From positions 1 through 64,000 of the forward strand of contig NZ_CVTY01000005.1 in assembly GCF_001182045.1 (NCBI RefSeq): a stretch of 64,000 bases of DNA, given 5' to 3'. A program made the position numbers and the translations under genes. This document shows, piece after piece, positions 26,913 to 35,308 of this stretch. The stretch comes from Dakarella massiliensis (GTDB lineage Bacteria; Pseudomonadota; Gammaproteobacteria; Burkholderiales; Burkholderiaceae_F). Position 1 is the first letter of the stretch, and every line of letters starts with the position of its first letter. A model generated the notes under the pieces. It worked only from the letters and a program-made list of their open reading frames with translations. It made no database searches and was not told where the DNA came from.

Positions 26913-28162
26913 TCTGAGAATCTCCGGATATCCGCGCCGAGAGCCTGAAGCTTCAGCTCCATGCGGTCGTAGCCGCGGTCAAGGTGATAAATACGGTCGA
27001 CAATTGATTCGCCTTCAGCGGCAAGCGCGGCGATCACAAGCGACGCTGAGGCCCGGAGGTCAGTCGCCATGAGGCGTGCACCCTGCAGCTGCTCCACGCC
27101 GCGCACCACCGCGGTGTGCCCTTCCACCTGGATATCGGCACCCAGTCTCTGGAGCTCAGGCACATGCATGAAGCGGTTTTCAAAGATCGTCTCGGTAATC
27201 TGAGCCGTGCCGTCCGCCACGCAGTCAAGCGCCATGATCTGGGCCTGCATGTCGGTGGGGAATCCAGGATGCGGCTCAGTGCGGATCGACACCGATTTCG
27301 GACGGCCGTTCATCGTCACGTGGATCCAGTCCGGGCCCGTTTCGATCTCGGCCCCCGCCTCGCGGATCTTGTCGATCACAACGGAAAGCGTGTCAGGAGC
27401 GACATTGGTGAGCGTCACATCACCCTTCGTCGCGGCAGCTGCCGCCATGAAGGTGCCCGCCTCAATACGGTCCGGAATCACCGAGTGCTCGGCGCCGTGA
27501 AGCGAGTCGCAGCCATCAATCACAATGGTCGACGTGCCGTCGCCCTCAATCTTCGCCCCCATCGCGCGCAGGCAGTTCGCGAGATCCACCACTTCAGGCT
27601 CACGCGCGGCGTTTTCAATCACCGTGCGGCCTTCAGCGAGGACTGCCGCCATCATGATGTTTTCGGTTCCGGTGACCGTCACCATATCGGTCACGATCTT
27701 CGTTCCCTGCAGCCGGCCGCTCTTCAGATCCACGAACCCGTGATCAATCTGCACATCCGCTCCCATCTTGAGAAGCGCCTGAATGTGCTGATCGACCGGA
27801 CGGGCACCGATCGTGCAGCCGCCGGGGAGCGACACCCGGGCGGCACCGAACCGCGTAGCGAGCGGGCAGAGCACGAGGATCGACGCCCGCATGGTCTTCA
27901 CGAGCTCATAAGGGGCGACGGTGCTCGTCACGTTCGCGGCACACAGCCGGACGGTTTCCCCTTCCTGATGGCAGGTAACGCCCATGCCTTCAAGCAGGCT
28001 CAGCATCGTCTTCACGTCCGCGAGATGCGGCACGTTATGCAGCACCAGCTCGTCCGCTGTAAGCAGGCTTGCGGCCAAGATGGGAAGTACTGCGTTTTTG
28101 GCTCCGGAGATCCTGACAGATCCGGAGAGGCGATTGCCGCCGATAATCCTGAGCTTTTCCAT
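26909..28162 (-). CDS. murA: UDP-N-acetylglucosamine 1-carboxyvinyltransferase
   Basis: The first committed step of peptidoglycan synthesis and the target of fosfomycin. The 417-aa protein has the catalytic cysteine at residue 116 in [15 protein letters not shown], so fosfomycin can in principle alkylate it; [12 protein letters not shown] is at the N terminus. It heads the murA-his-hinT-tat run. bolA, commonly found just upstream in Burkholderiales, is absent. Confidence 0.97.
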   Translation of the reverse strand: MEKLRIIGGNRLSGSVRISGAKNAVLPILAASLLTADELVLHNVPHLADVKTMLSLLEGMGVTCHQEGETVRLCAANVTSTVAPYELVKTMRASILVLCPLATRFGAARVSLPGGCTIGARPVDQHIQALLKMGADVQIDHGFVDLKSGRLQGTKIVTDMVTVTGTENIMMAAVLAEGRTVIENAAREPEVVDLANCLRAMGAKIEGDGTSTIVIDGCDSLHGAEHSVIPDRIEAGTFMAAAAATKGDVTLTNVAPDTLSVVIDKIREAGAEIETGPDWIHVTMNGRPKSVSIRTEPHPGFPTDMQAQIMALDCVADGTAQITETIFENRFMHVPELQRLGADIQVEGHTAVVRGVEQLQGARLMATDLRASASLVIAALAAEGESIVDRIYHLDRGYDRMELKLQALGADIRRFSE

Positions 28163-28183
28163 AGAAAAAAATTTGACCAGCTG

Positions 28184-28230
28184 AAAAATAAAAAACGGAA
28201 ACCGCCCTTATAGCTTGGGGCAGTTTCCGT
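28184..28230 (-). terminator. Strong terminator between mlaB and murA
   Basis: On the minus strand ACGGAAACTGCCC pairs with GGGCGGTTTCCGT and is followed by TTTTTATTTTT. It ends the mla operon, so murA needs its own promoter in the short gap or read-through. Confidence 0.9.
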
Positions 28231-28262
28231 AAATCATAACCCGGGACGGACCTTGGCCGGGA

Positions 28263-28550
28263 TCAAGCGGGATCCCGTGTGCTGCCGGGAGCGTCCGATC
28301 CCAGAATATCCGTGACACCGTACAGCAGACAGAGATCGCGGAGGCCGGAGGGAATATTGCGGATCTCAAAGGCGACATGGCCTTTTTCGCAGAGCCGTTT
28401 CCATCGCAGCAGCGCTGCGACGGCAGAGGAATCCGCGTGGGAAATCCCCGCAAAATCAAAGACCCCGTCACCTTCCGACACGGCCTTCGCTCCGAGGTTC
28501 ATGACCTCGGGCGCATTACTCATCGTGATCTCAGAGCCTGGAATCTTCAT
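28263..28550 (-). CDS. mlaB: STAS-domain protein MlaB
   Basis: A small cytoplasmic STAS protein that stabilises the MlaF ATPase. The 95-aa protein has DFAGISHADSSAVAALL, where the family serine and threonine lie on the STAS loop-helix, and LLYGVTDIL. Sequence conservation is low but its position after mlaC is decisive. Confidence 0.88.
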   Translation of the reverse strand: MKIPGSEITMSNAPEVMNLGAKAVSEGDGVFDFAGISHADSSAVAALLRWKRLCEKGHVAFEIRNIPSGLRDLCLLYGVTDILGSDAPGSTRDPA

Positions 28551-28559
28551 TTCCGCCTC

Positions 28560-29198
28560 TTACTTCTTCGCCTTCTGATTGAGGGACGAAGTCTTGTCGT
28601 TCATGGAACGGATCAGAGCGGGGATGCCGCCGTTCGCAAGAACGCTCGCGAACTGGGAGTGATAGTTCTGCACCATCCAGACGCCGCCGACATTCACGTC
28701 AATGATCTTCCAGGTGTTGCCTTCGCGCTGCATGCGGTACTCGACCGAAACCGGCTTATCGGATTTCGAGACCATGCGGGTCTGAATGATCGGCGTGGAG
28801 GAGGCAGCGGCGCGGCTCGGCACGAGCTCAGCCTTGTAGTCCTTCACGGAGCTGAAAGCGCCCGAGTACACGCGCGTAAGCAGGCTGCGGAATCCATCCT
28901 GCAGCTGCTGACGCTGGGACGCGGTGGCCTGACGCCACTGGGGCCCGACAGCCGTGCGGGTCATCTTCGCGAAGTCGACAACCGGCATGATGCGGTTATT
29001 CACGAAGGTGTGAACCCGAGTCGGATCAGCCTTCACGAGCGCCGGATCCTTGCGGATGTCATTCAGCGTGTCGTTCATCAGCTCAACGATCCAGGCGGAC
29101 GGATCCTTGTCAGTCGCGGACGCGGCAAACGCAGCGGGCGACAGCACAGCGGCAGCGCCGAGCGCGGCGCCGGCAATAAAACTACGACGGGTCAGCAT
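28560..29198 (-). CDS. mlaC: Periplasmic phospholipid-binding protein MlaC
   Basis: Shuttles phospholipid between MlaA at the outer membrane and MlaFEDB at the inner membrane. The 212-aa protein has the MlaC/Ttg2D core (VNNRIMPVVDFAKMTR, VGPQWRQATASQRQQ, YRMQREGNTWKIIDVNVGGVWMV, which I split here only for reading). Its signal MLTRRSFIAGAALGAAA contains a twin-arginine pattern, so export may go through Tat. It lies between mlaA and mlaB. Confidence 0.95.
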   Translation of the reverse strand: MLTRRSFIAGAALGAAAVLSPAAFAASATDKDPSAWIVELMNDTLNDIRKDPALVKADPTRVHTFVNNRIMPVVDFAKMTRTAVGPQWRQATASQRQQLQDGFRSLLTRVYSGAFSSVKDYKAELVPSRAAASSTPIIQTRMVSKSDKPVSVEYRMQREGNTWKIIDVNVGGVWMVQNYHSQFASVLANGGIPALIRSMNDKTSSLNQKAKK

Positions 29199-29228
29199 TT
29201 TTAATTCTTTTCCTTATACAAAAATCAG

Positions 29229-30065
29229 TCAGTTCTGCTTTGCCGCGGGAGCGGGAGCGGGGGCCGCTGCGGCAGGAGCAGGTTCGGCAGCCGCCGCCTG
29301 AGGTTTCGCGGAAGCCGCGGGTTCATCAGGCGCCGGGCTGTCACCCGGATCCTCGAGGAACGTATTATCAGGCGGGACGCCGTCGTTCACGAGCGTCGCG
29401 CGGTACTGGAGGTAACCGTTCCGCATCTGGGCGTACGGGTCAATCGCGGAGTCAATCGCCTCATCGAGATCGAGGAGCCTTGTCCTCGTGTCGAGCATAT
29501 CGACGCCCCAGATCGTCCAGCCGATCCAGTCCGGATCGATCCAGCTCTGGATCGACGTTACATAGTTGCCTCCGAGACCCACCGTATCGCGGACCGTGGA
29601 GGGGCCGAGGAGCGGCAGCACGAGGTACGGGCCGTTCCCGACCCCCCAGGTGCCGAGCGTCTGGCCGAAGTCCTCATAGTGAGGCGTGAGGTCTCCCATG
29701 CTCGCGACATCAAAGCAGCCGAAGACGCCGAACGTCGAATTCACAATAAAGCGCATGAAGGACACGAAGGCGCCATTCCCCTTCCCCTGAAGCACGTTAT
29801 TCACGGCGTTCCGGGGTTCGGTGAGATTATCCATCATGTTGCTCACACAGGTGCGCACGGGCTTCGGTGTCACCGCCTTGTAGCCCTTCGCCACCGGGCG
29901 GAACACATAGTGGTCCACCGTGGTGTTGAAGGCGTACGTCTGACGGTTCATCGTTTCCCACGGGTCCGCTTTGTTTTCACCCGAATTCGGCGGAACGCTT
30001 GCGCATCCCGCGAGCATCGCCGCGGCAAGCGATGCAATCAGTGCTGTTCTCTTCATCGTTCGCAT
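29229..30065 (-). CDS. mlaA: Outer-membrane lipoprotein MlaA (VacJ)
   Basis: Extracts mislocalised phospholipid from the outer leaflet together with a porin. The 278-aa protein has lipobox LAGC (Cys21), DPWETMNRQTYAFN, RNAVNNVLQG and the YLVLPLLGPSTVRD motif. A low-complexity Ala/Pro tail ends it. Being inside the mla operon rather than elsewhere is the betaproteobacterial arrangement. An alternative ATG lies three codons in. Confidence 0.96.
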   Translation of the reverse strand: MRTMKRTALIASLAAAMLAGCASVPPNSGENKADPWETMNRQTYAFNTTVDHYVFRPVAKGYKAVTPKPVRTCVSNMMDNLTEPRNAVNNVLQGKGNGAFVSFMRFIVNSTFGVFGCFDVASMGDLTPHYEDFGQTLGTWGVGNGPYLVLPLLGPSTVRDTVGLGGNYVTSIQSWIDPDWIGWTIWGVDMLDTRTRLLDLDEAIDSAIDPYAQMRNGYLQYRATLVNDGVPPDNTFLEDPGDSPAPDEPAASAKPQAAAAEPAPAAAAPAPAPAAKQN

Positions 30066-30066
30066 C

Positions 30067-30552
30067 TTATTCCGCCTTTTCCGGTGCCGTTCCTCTCTTT
30101 TCAGCCGTATTGAAAAGGAACTGGCTCACCAGATTCTCAAGCACTATGGCGGACTGCGTCTGTTCGATGCGGCCGCCGTTCTTCAGGTTGGCGTCATCGC
30201 TGCCCGCCTCAAGCCCAATATACTTTTCGCCGAGCAGCCCCGCGGTCAGGATGCGGGCCTGGCTATCAGCCGGGAACTGGTACTGGCTGTAAATATCCAG
30301 TGTCACCACGGCCTGGAAGGTCTTCGGGTCGAGCTCGATCGACTTCACACGTCCCACGGTGACACCCGCGCTGCTCACCGCGGCCCGGGGCTTCAGGCCG
30401 CCGGCGTTCGCGAAGACCGCGGTGACTTCATAGGTCTTCTGCCCGATATTCAGCGACAGCATGTTGCCGGCCTTCAGTGCCATAAAGAGAAGCGCGATCA
30501 CTCCGAGGATCACGAATAAGCCGACGAGAAAATCCGTTTTTTTCTGTTCCAT
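30067..30552 (-). CDS. mlaD: MCE-domain phospholipid transport protein MlaD
   Basis: An inner-membrane-anchored MCE protein that forms a hexameric ring on MlaE. The 161-aa protein has one N-terminal span (FLVGLFVILGVIALLFMALK), then an MCE domain with AVFANAGGLKPRAAVSSAGVTVGRV. It ends two bases before mlaA. Confidence 0.96.
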   Translation of the reverse strand: MEQKKTDFLVGLFVILGVIALLFMALKAGNMLSLNIGQKTYEVTAVFANAGGLKPRAAVSSAGVTVGRVKSIELDPKTFQAVVTLDIYSQYQFPADSQARILTAGLLGEKYIGLEAGSDDANLKNGGRIEQTQSAIVLENLVSQFLFNTAEKRGTAPEKAE

Positions 30553-30571
30553 TTTTTTATACCGTTTCTCT

Positions 30572-31360
30572 TTATGAAGCGAACATCATCGCCGTCATAA
30601 TGAAATCAAATGCGAGGATGAGGAGCGAGGAAACAACCACCGTACGGGTAGTCGCCCGCGAGACTCCCTCCGGCGTGGCGCGCGAGGTGTAGCCCTGGAA
30701 GAGCGCCACCAGACCCACGATCATGCCGAAAACAATGCTCTTGATAACGCCGTTGCCGATATCGGAGAAGACATCGACCGAGGCCTGCATGTGAGACCAG
30801 TACGCGCCGCTGTCAGACCCGATCAGCCACACGCCGACCACGTAGCCGCCGATAATGCCGACCGCGTTGAAGATCATCGTGAGGATCGGAAGCGAAATCA
30901 TCGTGGCGGTGAACCGCGGCGCGATCACGCGCTGCATCGGGTCAACGCCCATCATCTCCATGGCGGAAAGCTGCTCACCGGACCGCATGAGACCGATCTC
31001 CGCGGTGAGCGACGTGCCGGCACGCCCGGCAAAAAGAAGCGCCGTCACCACGGGACCGAGCTCGCGGATCAGCGCGAGCGCGACGAGAACACCGAGCGCC
31101 TCTTCGCTCCCGTAGGTAACGAGAATGTCATAGCCCTGCAGCCCCAGCACCGCGCCGATGAAGAAACCCGACACCGCGATAATGAGCAGCGAGTGGTTCC
31201 CGAGGAACATCATCTGCTGCACGACAATCGAGAAACGCTTCAGGCTCGCTGGGAACTTCCGGATCACCTGCCATGAGAAGTGCCCGAAGCGCCCCGTGTA
31301 GACAATCTGATTCAGGACCCAGGCGCCCACCGCGCTGATCTGCTCTGTCAGCCAAGTCAT
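30572..31360 (-). CDS. mlaE: Phospholipid ABC transporter permease MlaE
   Basis: The membrane permease of the Mla ABC system. The 262-aa protein is hydrophobic with about five spans and the family stretch ELGPVVTALLFAGRAGTSLTAEIG. Its ATG overlaps the mlaF stop, so the two are translationally coupled. Confidence 0.96.
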   Translation of the reverse strand: MTWLTEQISAVGAWVLNQIVYTGRFGHFSWQVIRKFPASLKRFSIVVQQMMFLGNHSLLIIAVSGFFIGAVLGLQGYDILVTYGSEEALGVLVALALIRELGPVVTALLFAGRAGTSLTAEIGLMRSGEQLSAMEMMGVDPMQRVIAPRFTATMISLPILTMIFNAVGIIGGYVVGVWLIGSDSGAYWSHMQASVDVFSDIGNGVIKSIVFGMIVGLVALFQGYTSRATPEGVSRATTRTVVVSSLLILAFDFIMTAMMFAS

Positions 31361-32154
31361 CGCGACACCCCCAGATCTTCAGCAAGGGGCGGCGCCGGAT
31401 AGTGGAACGCCACCGGACCGTCAGGCAGGCCGCCGAGGAACTGACGGACATACGGATCGTCCGACTTCATCAGTTCATCAGGCGTCCCCTGGGCCGCAAC
31501 CTTCTTATTGGAAATCATATAAACATAGTCAGCGATCTCAAACGTGGTCTTCACGTCATGCGTCACAACGACACTCGTCGCGTGAAGAGCCGAGTTGAGA
31601 TTCTTGATCAGCCTTGCCGTGACCCCCGTTGAAATCGGGTCAAGACCGGTAAAAGGCTCGTCATAAAGGAGCAGCTCCGGGTCAAGCGCGATCGTGCGGG
31701 CGAGCGCCACGCGGCGCGCCATGCCGCCCGACACCTCGGACGGCATCAGGTGAGCCGCGCCACGGAGTCCGACCGTATTGAGTTTGAGGAGCACGAGGTC
31801 ACGGATCGCTTCTTCGTCGAGCGACGTCTGCTCACGCATCGGAAACGCCACGTTCTCGAACACCGAAAGATCCGTGAAGAGCGCTCCGAACTGAAAGAGC
31901 ATACCCATGCGGCGGCGAAGCCCGAAGAGCTTCTCCCGGCTCAGCGCGTGGACATCTTCGCCCGCCATATAAATATGACCGCTCCAGGGCTTCAGGAGTC
32001 CGCCGATCAGCTTCAGGATCGTGGTTTTGCCCATGCCTGAACCGCCCATCACCGCAACGACCTGCCCCTTTCCGAAGGAAAGCGACACATCGTCCAGGAT
32101 CACGCGGGATCCGAACCCGAAGGTCATATGATCAATTTTGAGAAATTCTTGCAT
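31357..32154 (-). CDS. mlaF: Phospholipid ABC transporter ATP-binding protein MlaF
   Basis: The ATPase of the Mla system. The 265-aa protein has Walker A GGSGMGKTT at residues 37-45, the signature VSGGMARRVALAR, Walker B LLLYDEPFTGLDP and the H-loop VVTHDV. It is the first gene of mlaFEDACB, with a palindrome-bearing promoter region upstream. Confidence 0.97.
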   Translation of the reverse strand: MQEFLKIDHMTFGFGSRVILDDVSLSFGKGQVVAVMGGSGMGKTTILKLIGGLLKPWSGHIYMAGEDVHALSREKLFGLRRRMGMLFQFGALFTDLSVFENVAFPMREQTSLDEEAIRDLVLLKLNTVGLRGAAHLMPSEVSGGMARRVALARTIALDPELLLYDEPFTGLDPISTGVTARLIKNLNSALHATSVVVTHDVKTTFEIADYVYMISNKKVAAQGTPDELMKSDDPYVRQFLGGLPDGPVAFHYPAPPLAEDLGVSR

Positions 32155-32205
32155 CAGCCTTCTGTCCAGCGGCTGAGGGCCGCCCGAACCTTATTATTGT
32201 TTCTG

Positions 32206-32223
32206 CCTGAACGATCGTTCAGG
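32206..32223. promoter_or_regulatory. Perfect 18-bp palindrome upstream of mlaF, operator-like
   Basis: CCTGAACGATCGTTCAGG is its own reverse complement. It lies 15 bp downstream of a candidate -10 for the mla operon, where a bound dimer would block elongation or initiation. Its size and symmetry suit a helix-turn-helix dimer such as a TetR-type repressor; the regulator is unknown. Confidence 0.55.
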
Positions 32224-32237
32224 TATAGCTTGAGAGG

Positions 32238-32243
32238 ATTATC
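32238..32243 (-). promoter_or_regulatory. Candidate extended -10 for the mla operon
   Basis: The minus strand reads TGC directly followed by GATAAT, an extended -10 pattern, while no good -35 is visible at the usual spacing. The implied start leaves a leader of about 75 nt before mlaF with the palindrome at its 5' end. Confidence 0.4.
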
Positions 32244-32293
32244 GCACAGAAAAGCAGGCTTCTCAGGACTGTAAATGCCGGATTTGGGGGTCT

Positions 32294-32785
32294 TTAATTC
32301 CCGGAATGCTCCGACAGGCTCACGGGGAGCCATCTCACAGGACGGGCAAGACCGAGCGCCTTCAGTTCCGGGGAATCGGCCGGTACGACCGGGAAGTCAT
32401 TGATGAGGTTATCGGGCGGCATCACGGCGCGCTTCGTTTTGAAGTCGATATGCGCCCACTCGGTCGCGGCGCGCGTGAGCACGGTGCGGCCTCGGACCAC
32501 CGCGTAACGGCGGAGGCAGATCGGACCCGCTGTTTCCTGAAGCCAGGTGTAAACCGAGAGATGATCCCCGAGAAGCGCCGGGCGGAGGTATTCAATCCAG
32601 TGCTCGCGCGCGACCCACACATGCTGCTCCGCCATATAGCGTTCCTGCGGCCAGCCAAGCGCCGCGGAGTGTTCGATCGCCACTTCTTCCATCCACCGCA
32701 GATACTCGCGGTTATTCACGTGGCCGAGGATATCGATCGAGGCCTCCGTGACCACGATCTTCTTCTCATAAATTGCGATTGCCAT
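32294..32785 (-). CDS. Acyl-CoA thioesterase, 4HBT (hot-dog) family
   Basis: A predicted hot-dog thioesterase of 163 aa. The N terminus IDILGHVNNREYLRWMEEVA matches the 4-hydroxybenzoyl-CoA/YbgC-type active-site helix, with the catalytic Asp in the DxxGHVNN motif. The substrate cannot be told. I start it at the ATG just 4 bp after the stop of the upstream RAYT-like gene; the longer frame overlaps that gene. It is the last gene of the aroK-aroB direction. Confidence 0.85.
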   Translation of the reverse strand: MAIAIYEKKIVVTEASIDILGHVNNREYLRWMEEVAIEHSAALGWPQERYMAEQHVWVAREHWIEYLRPALLGDHLSVYTWLQETAGPICLRRYAVVRGRTVLTRAATEWAHIDFKTKRAVMPPDNLINDFPVVPADSPELKALGLARPVRWLPVSLSEHSGN

Positions 32786-32789
32786 TTCT

Positions 32790-33476
32790 CTAGATTCCTT
32801 CCCGCCGCGGCCGGCCCCGGCCCCGCGCGGCTCTTTTTCTTCCTTCACTCACCGGAAGCGAGTCAACGAACGGCGCTGAACCGATCGGCCAGCCGCGTCT
32901 TGTCTTCCACTCCGCCTCCTCGCCGAACGGCAGAAGGGACTCCATATTAAAGAGCTCCCGGTAAACCCTGCACGCAGCTCGCCTTGCGGTTCGGGGCTCT
33001 CCTGCCGTGTCCGGCTCGGTAAGAAACGGATCCGTTCTGAATCCCGCGTGATGCGCGTAGCTGGACCAGACGTACTGCTCAGGCTCCTTCACGTACCCCT
33101 CTCTCACAGGCAGCCCCTCCATATACAGAGTGAGCCTCTGAAGCGACGCCGGCTCCAGCACCGACGAGTGAAACCGTCCGCTCCAGACCGATCCCGTATG
33201 CGAGTGCACCCGGTTATACCAGACCGCATAGCGGCGGGATAACCACCGCATAAAGGTGCTGAGAGAGGACACTGACCGCGGTGACGCAATCAGCCGGACA
33301 CTTTCCGGCAGGAGCAGGTAGGCGTACAGCGCCACACCGGACTCCCGGGCACAGCGCTGCAGACACTCAATATAGAAGAGACAGTCGTCATCACTCCGGA
33401 AGACCGGCACCCCGGCCCCGCACTGCAGGATATGGTGCGGGAGCCCCGGAATCGTGAGCCTCGCGAGCCTTGCCAT
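32790..33476 (-). CDS. REP-associated tyrosine transposase-like protein with degenerate HUH motif
   Basis: A 228-aa protein of the IS200-like/RAYT (Y1 transposase) superfamily: LTIPGLPHHILQCG at the start, RRYAVWYNRVHSHTGSVWSGRF in the centre (Tyr83 at the usual nucleophile region) and EQYVWSSYAHH. The metal-binding His-Val-His normally found as PNHVH reads PESVR at 57-61, so both histidines are lost. It is in-line with aroB (12 bp) and the thioesterase (4 bp) with a good GGGAG site. It is intact but probably not a transposase any more; a retained DNA- or RNA-binding role is an inference. Confidence 0.8.
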   Translation of the reverse strand: MARLARLTIPGLPHHILQCGAGVPVFRSDDDCLFYIECLQRCARESGVALYAYLLLPESVRLIASPRSVSSLSTFMRWLSRRYAVWYNRVHSHTGSVWSGRFHSSVLEPASLQRLTLYMEGLPVREGYVKEPEQYVWSSYAHHAGFRTDPFLTEPDTAGEPRTARRAACRVYRELFNMESLLPFGEEAEWKTRRGWPIGSAPFVDSLPVSEGRKRAARGRGRPRREGI

Positions 33477-33488
33477 AGCGGCTCCCGG

Positions 33489-34571
33489 TCAGGGAATGTA
33501 ACCGCCCTGAAGGAGCGTCTCGCGGAGGATCGCGTCCGGCACCTCCTGAATGGCGCTTTCGCCGATTCGCTTCAGCACGATAAAGCGGATATGACCTCCG
33601 AAGCTCTTTTTGTCGCCCTGCATCGACTGGATGGCGGCTTCAAGCGGCAGCCCCGGGATCCGGACCGGGAGACCGGCCGCCGAGACGACAGACTCAATCC
33701 GCGAGACATCGGCGTCTGTCAGGTAGCCGAGGCGGCGCGAGAGATCCGAGGCAAGCACAAGACCGCAGCCGACCGCTTCGCCGTGCAGCCACGTACCGAA
33801 CCCCGCGAGCTTCTCAATCGCGTGCCCGAAGGTGTGCCCAAGGTTCAGCGTCGCGCGGATCCCTTCCTCCGTTTCGTCCCGGGCGACGACGGAGGCTTTC
33901 AGGCGGCAGGAGCCTGCGATCACGGACGCAAGCGCCTCGTGGTCAAGCGAGCGGAGATCCTTCATCCGGCGCTCCACCTCATCAAAGTAAGCGGCGTCCC
34001 CGAGAAGCCCATGCTTCACGATTTCGCCGAGCCCGGCCGAAATCTCGCGCGCGGGAAGCGTCTGCAGCGTTTCCGTATCCGCGAAAACCGCGGAGGGCTG
34101 ATGGAAGCAGCCGATCAGGTTTTTGCCGGCCGGGAGATTGACACCGGTCTTTCCGCCCACCGAACTGTCCACCTGGGCGAGAAGCGTTGTCGGCACCTGC
34201 ACGAATCGGATCCCGCGCATCCAGATCGACGCGGCGAACCCGGAAATGTCTCCGACCACCCCGCCGCCAAGCGCGATGATGAGAGACTTGCGGTCGGCTC
34301 CCGCGGCCACCAGACCGTCGAGCACCTGCTGCACGGCGGCAAACGTCTTATAGCTCTCGCCATCCGGAAGCACGACACTCGACACCAGGGCGGCGCTCCG
34401 GCAGGAAGTTTCGACCGCGGCAAGGTATAGCGGCGCTACCGTGGTATTCGTCACGATCACGATCCGGGTGGGGCGGAGAGTCTTCACCCGCTCACCGATC
34501 GTCGCGAGAAGCCCCGGACCGATCTCAATCGGATAGCTCCGGCTTCCAAGTTCGACTGTTATTTCAACCAT
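33489..34571 (-). CDS. aroB: 3-dehydroquinate synthase
   Basis: The second step of the shikimate pathway, NAD- and metal-dependent cyclisation of DAHP. The 360-aa protein has GGGVVGDISGFAAS, QVPTTLLAQVDSSVGGKTGVN, NLGHTFGHAIE and the HGEAV metal ligand segment. I start at the ATG with GGGAG upstream rather than ten codons earlier. It follows aroK by 10 bp. Confidence 0.97.
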   Translation of the reverse strand: MVEITVELGSRSYPIEIGPGLLATIGERVKTLRPTRIVIVTNTTVAPLYLAAVETSCRSAALVSSVVLPDGESYKTFAAVQQVLDGLVAAGADRKSLIIALGGGVVGDISGFAASIWMRGIRFVQVPTTLLAQVDSSVGGKTGVNLPAGKNLIGCFHQPSAVFADTETLQTLPAREISAGLGEIVKHGLLGDAAYFDEVERRMKDLRSLDHEALASVIAGSCRLKASVVARDETEEGIRATLNLGHTFGHAIEKLAGFGTWLHGEAVGCGLVLASDLSRRLGYLTDADVSRIESVVSAAGLPVRIPGLPLEAAIQSMQGDKKSFGGHIRFIVLKRIGESAIQEVPDAILRETLLQGGYIP

Positions 34572-34581
34572 CAGCTGCTCC

Positions 34582-35169
34582 CTATGGATTCTTAGCGGCA
34601 TCCTCGATCAGCTTCTTCAGCTTGGGATGCTTCAGTATTTTGGCGACGAGAGAACCGGATGAGGCGCCGGAACTCCGGAAACTGATATCGGCGGTGGCGC
34701 AGTAAATCGGGGAACGGATTTCGAGAAGCGACTCAATCCGGGCGCGCTTATCGTCCGCCATCAGATTCGGGCGCGTGGCGTCCCCCTGCGTGCGGGCGAG
34801 GACATCGTCAGGCGACACCCGGAGATAAATCACAAGACCGCTCTGAGAGAGGATCCGCTGATTTTCGGGCGAGAGCGCCGCGCCCCCGCCTGTCGCGATC
34901 ACCGTCCGACGGCATCCGGCGAGACGTTTCAGGAGGTCAGTCTCCATCGCGCGGAACGCGGGCTCCCCCTCTGAACTGAAGATCTCTGAGATCCGCTTCC
35001 CCTGCTCACGCTCGATCTCCCGGTCCATATCAATGAAGTCCCAGCCGATCCGCTGCGCGAGCGTCCGCCCCACTGTGGTCTTTCCGGCTCCCATCATGCC
35101 GATCATGTAGATCACCTGCTTCATGCCGCCCGCCTTCTCCCCGGTCACGGATATTTTTGCAACGTTCAT
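34582..35169 (-). CDS. aroK: Shikimate kinase
   Basis: Phosphorylates shikimate. The 195-aa P-loop kinase has GMMGAGKTTVG at residues 24-34, DMDREIE for shikimate binding, and ATGGGAAL with the conserved glycine triplet. The first ATG has only GAGAA upstream; an ATG fifteen codons in would give a more usual N terminus and cannot be excluded. Confidence 0.95.
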   Translation of the reverse strand: MNVAKISVTGEKAGGMKQVIYMIGMMGAGKTTVGRTLAQRIGWDFIDMDREIEREQGKRISEIFSSEGEPAFRAMETDLLKRLAGCRRTVIATGGGAALSPENQRILSQSGLVIYLRVSPDDVLARTQGDATRPNLMADDKRARIESLLEIRSPIYCATADISFRSSGASSGSLVAKILKHPKLKKLIEDAAKNP

Positions 35170-35221
35170 GATTTCTCACACCTTGGTAAATACCTGACAG
35201 TGGGAGAAACTTTTTCCCTCT

Positions 35222-35227
35222 TATAAT
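35222..35227 (+). promoter_or_regulatory. Candidate -10 element for mrcA
   Basis: A perfect TATAAT lies in the gap between aroK and mrcA. No recognisable -35 is found at 16-18 bp. The implied start is about 75 bp ahead of the probable GTG start of mrcA. Confidence 0.4.
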
Positions 35228-35308
35228 GAAGCTTCCCATGGTTCCTTTGCAAACCGGATGCGATAAAACGCCTGATTGCGTGATATCCCGGCCGGCATTT
35301 CTGCTTCC

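Noticed and set aside
32786..32848. Longer N terminus for the thioesterase
   Set aside because: It overlaps the end of the RAYT-like gene and is Gly/Arg-rich, non-homologous sequence; the ATG at 32785 fits the fold.
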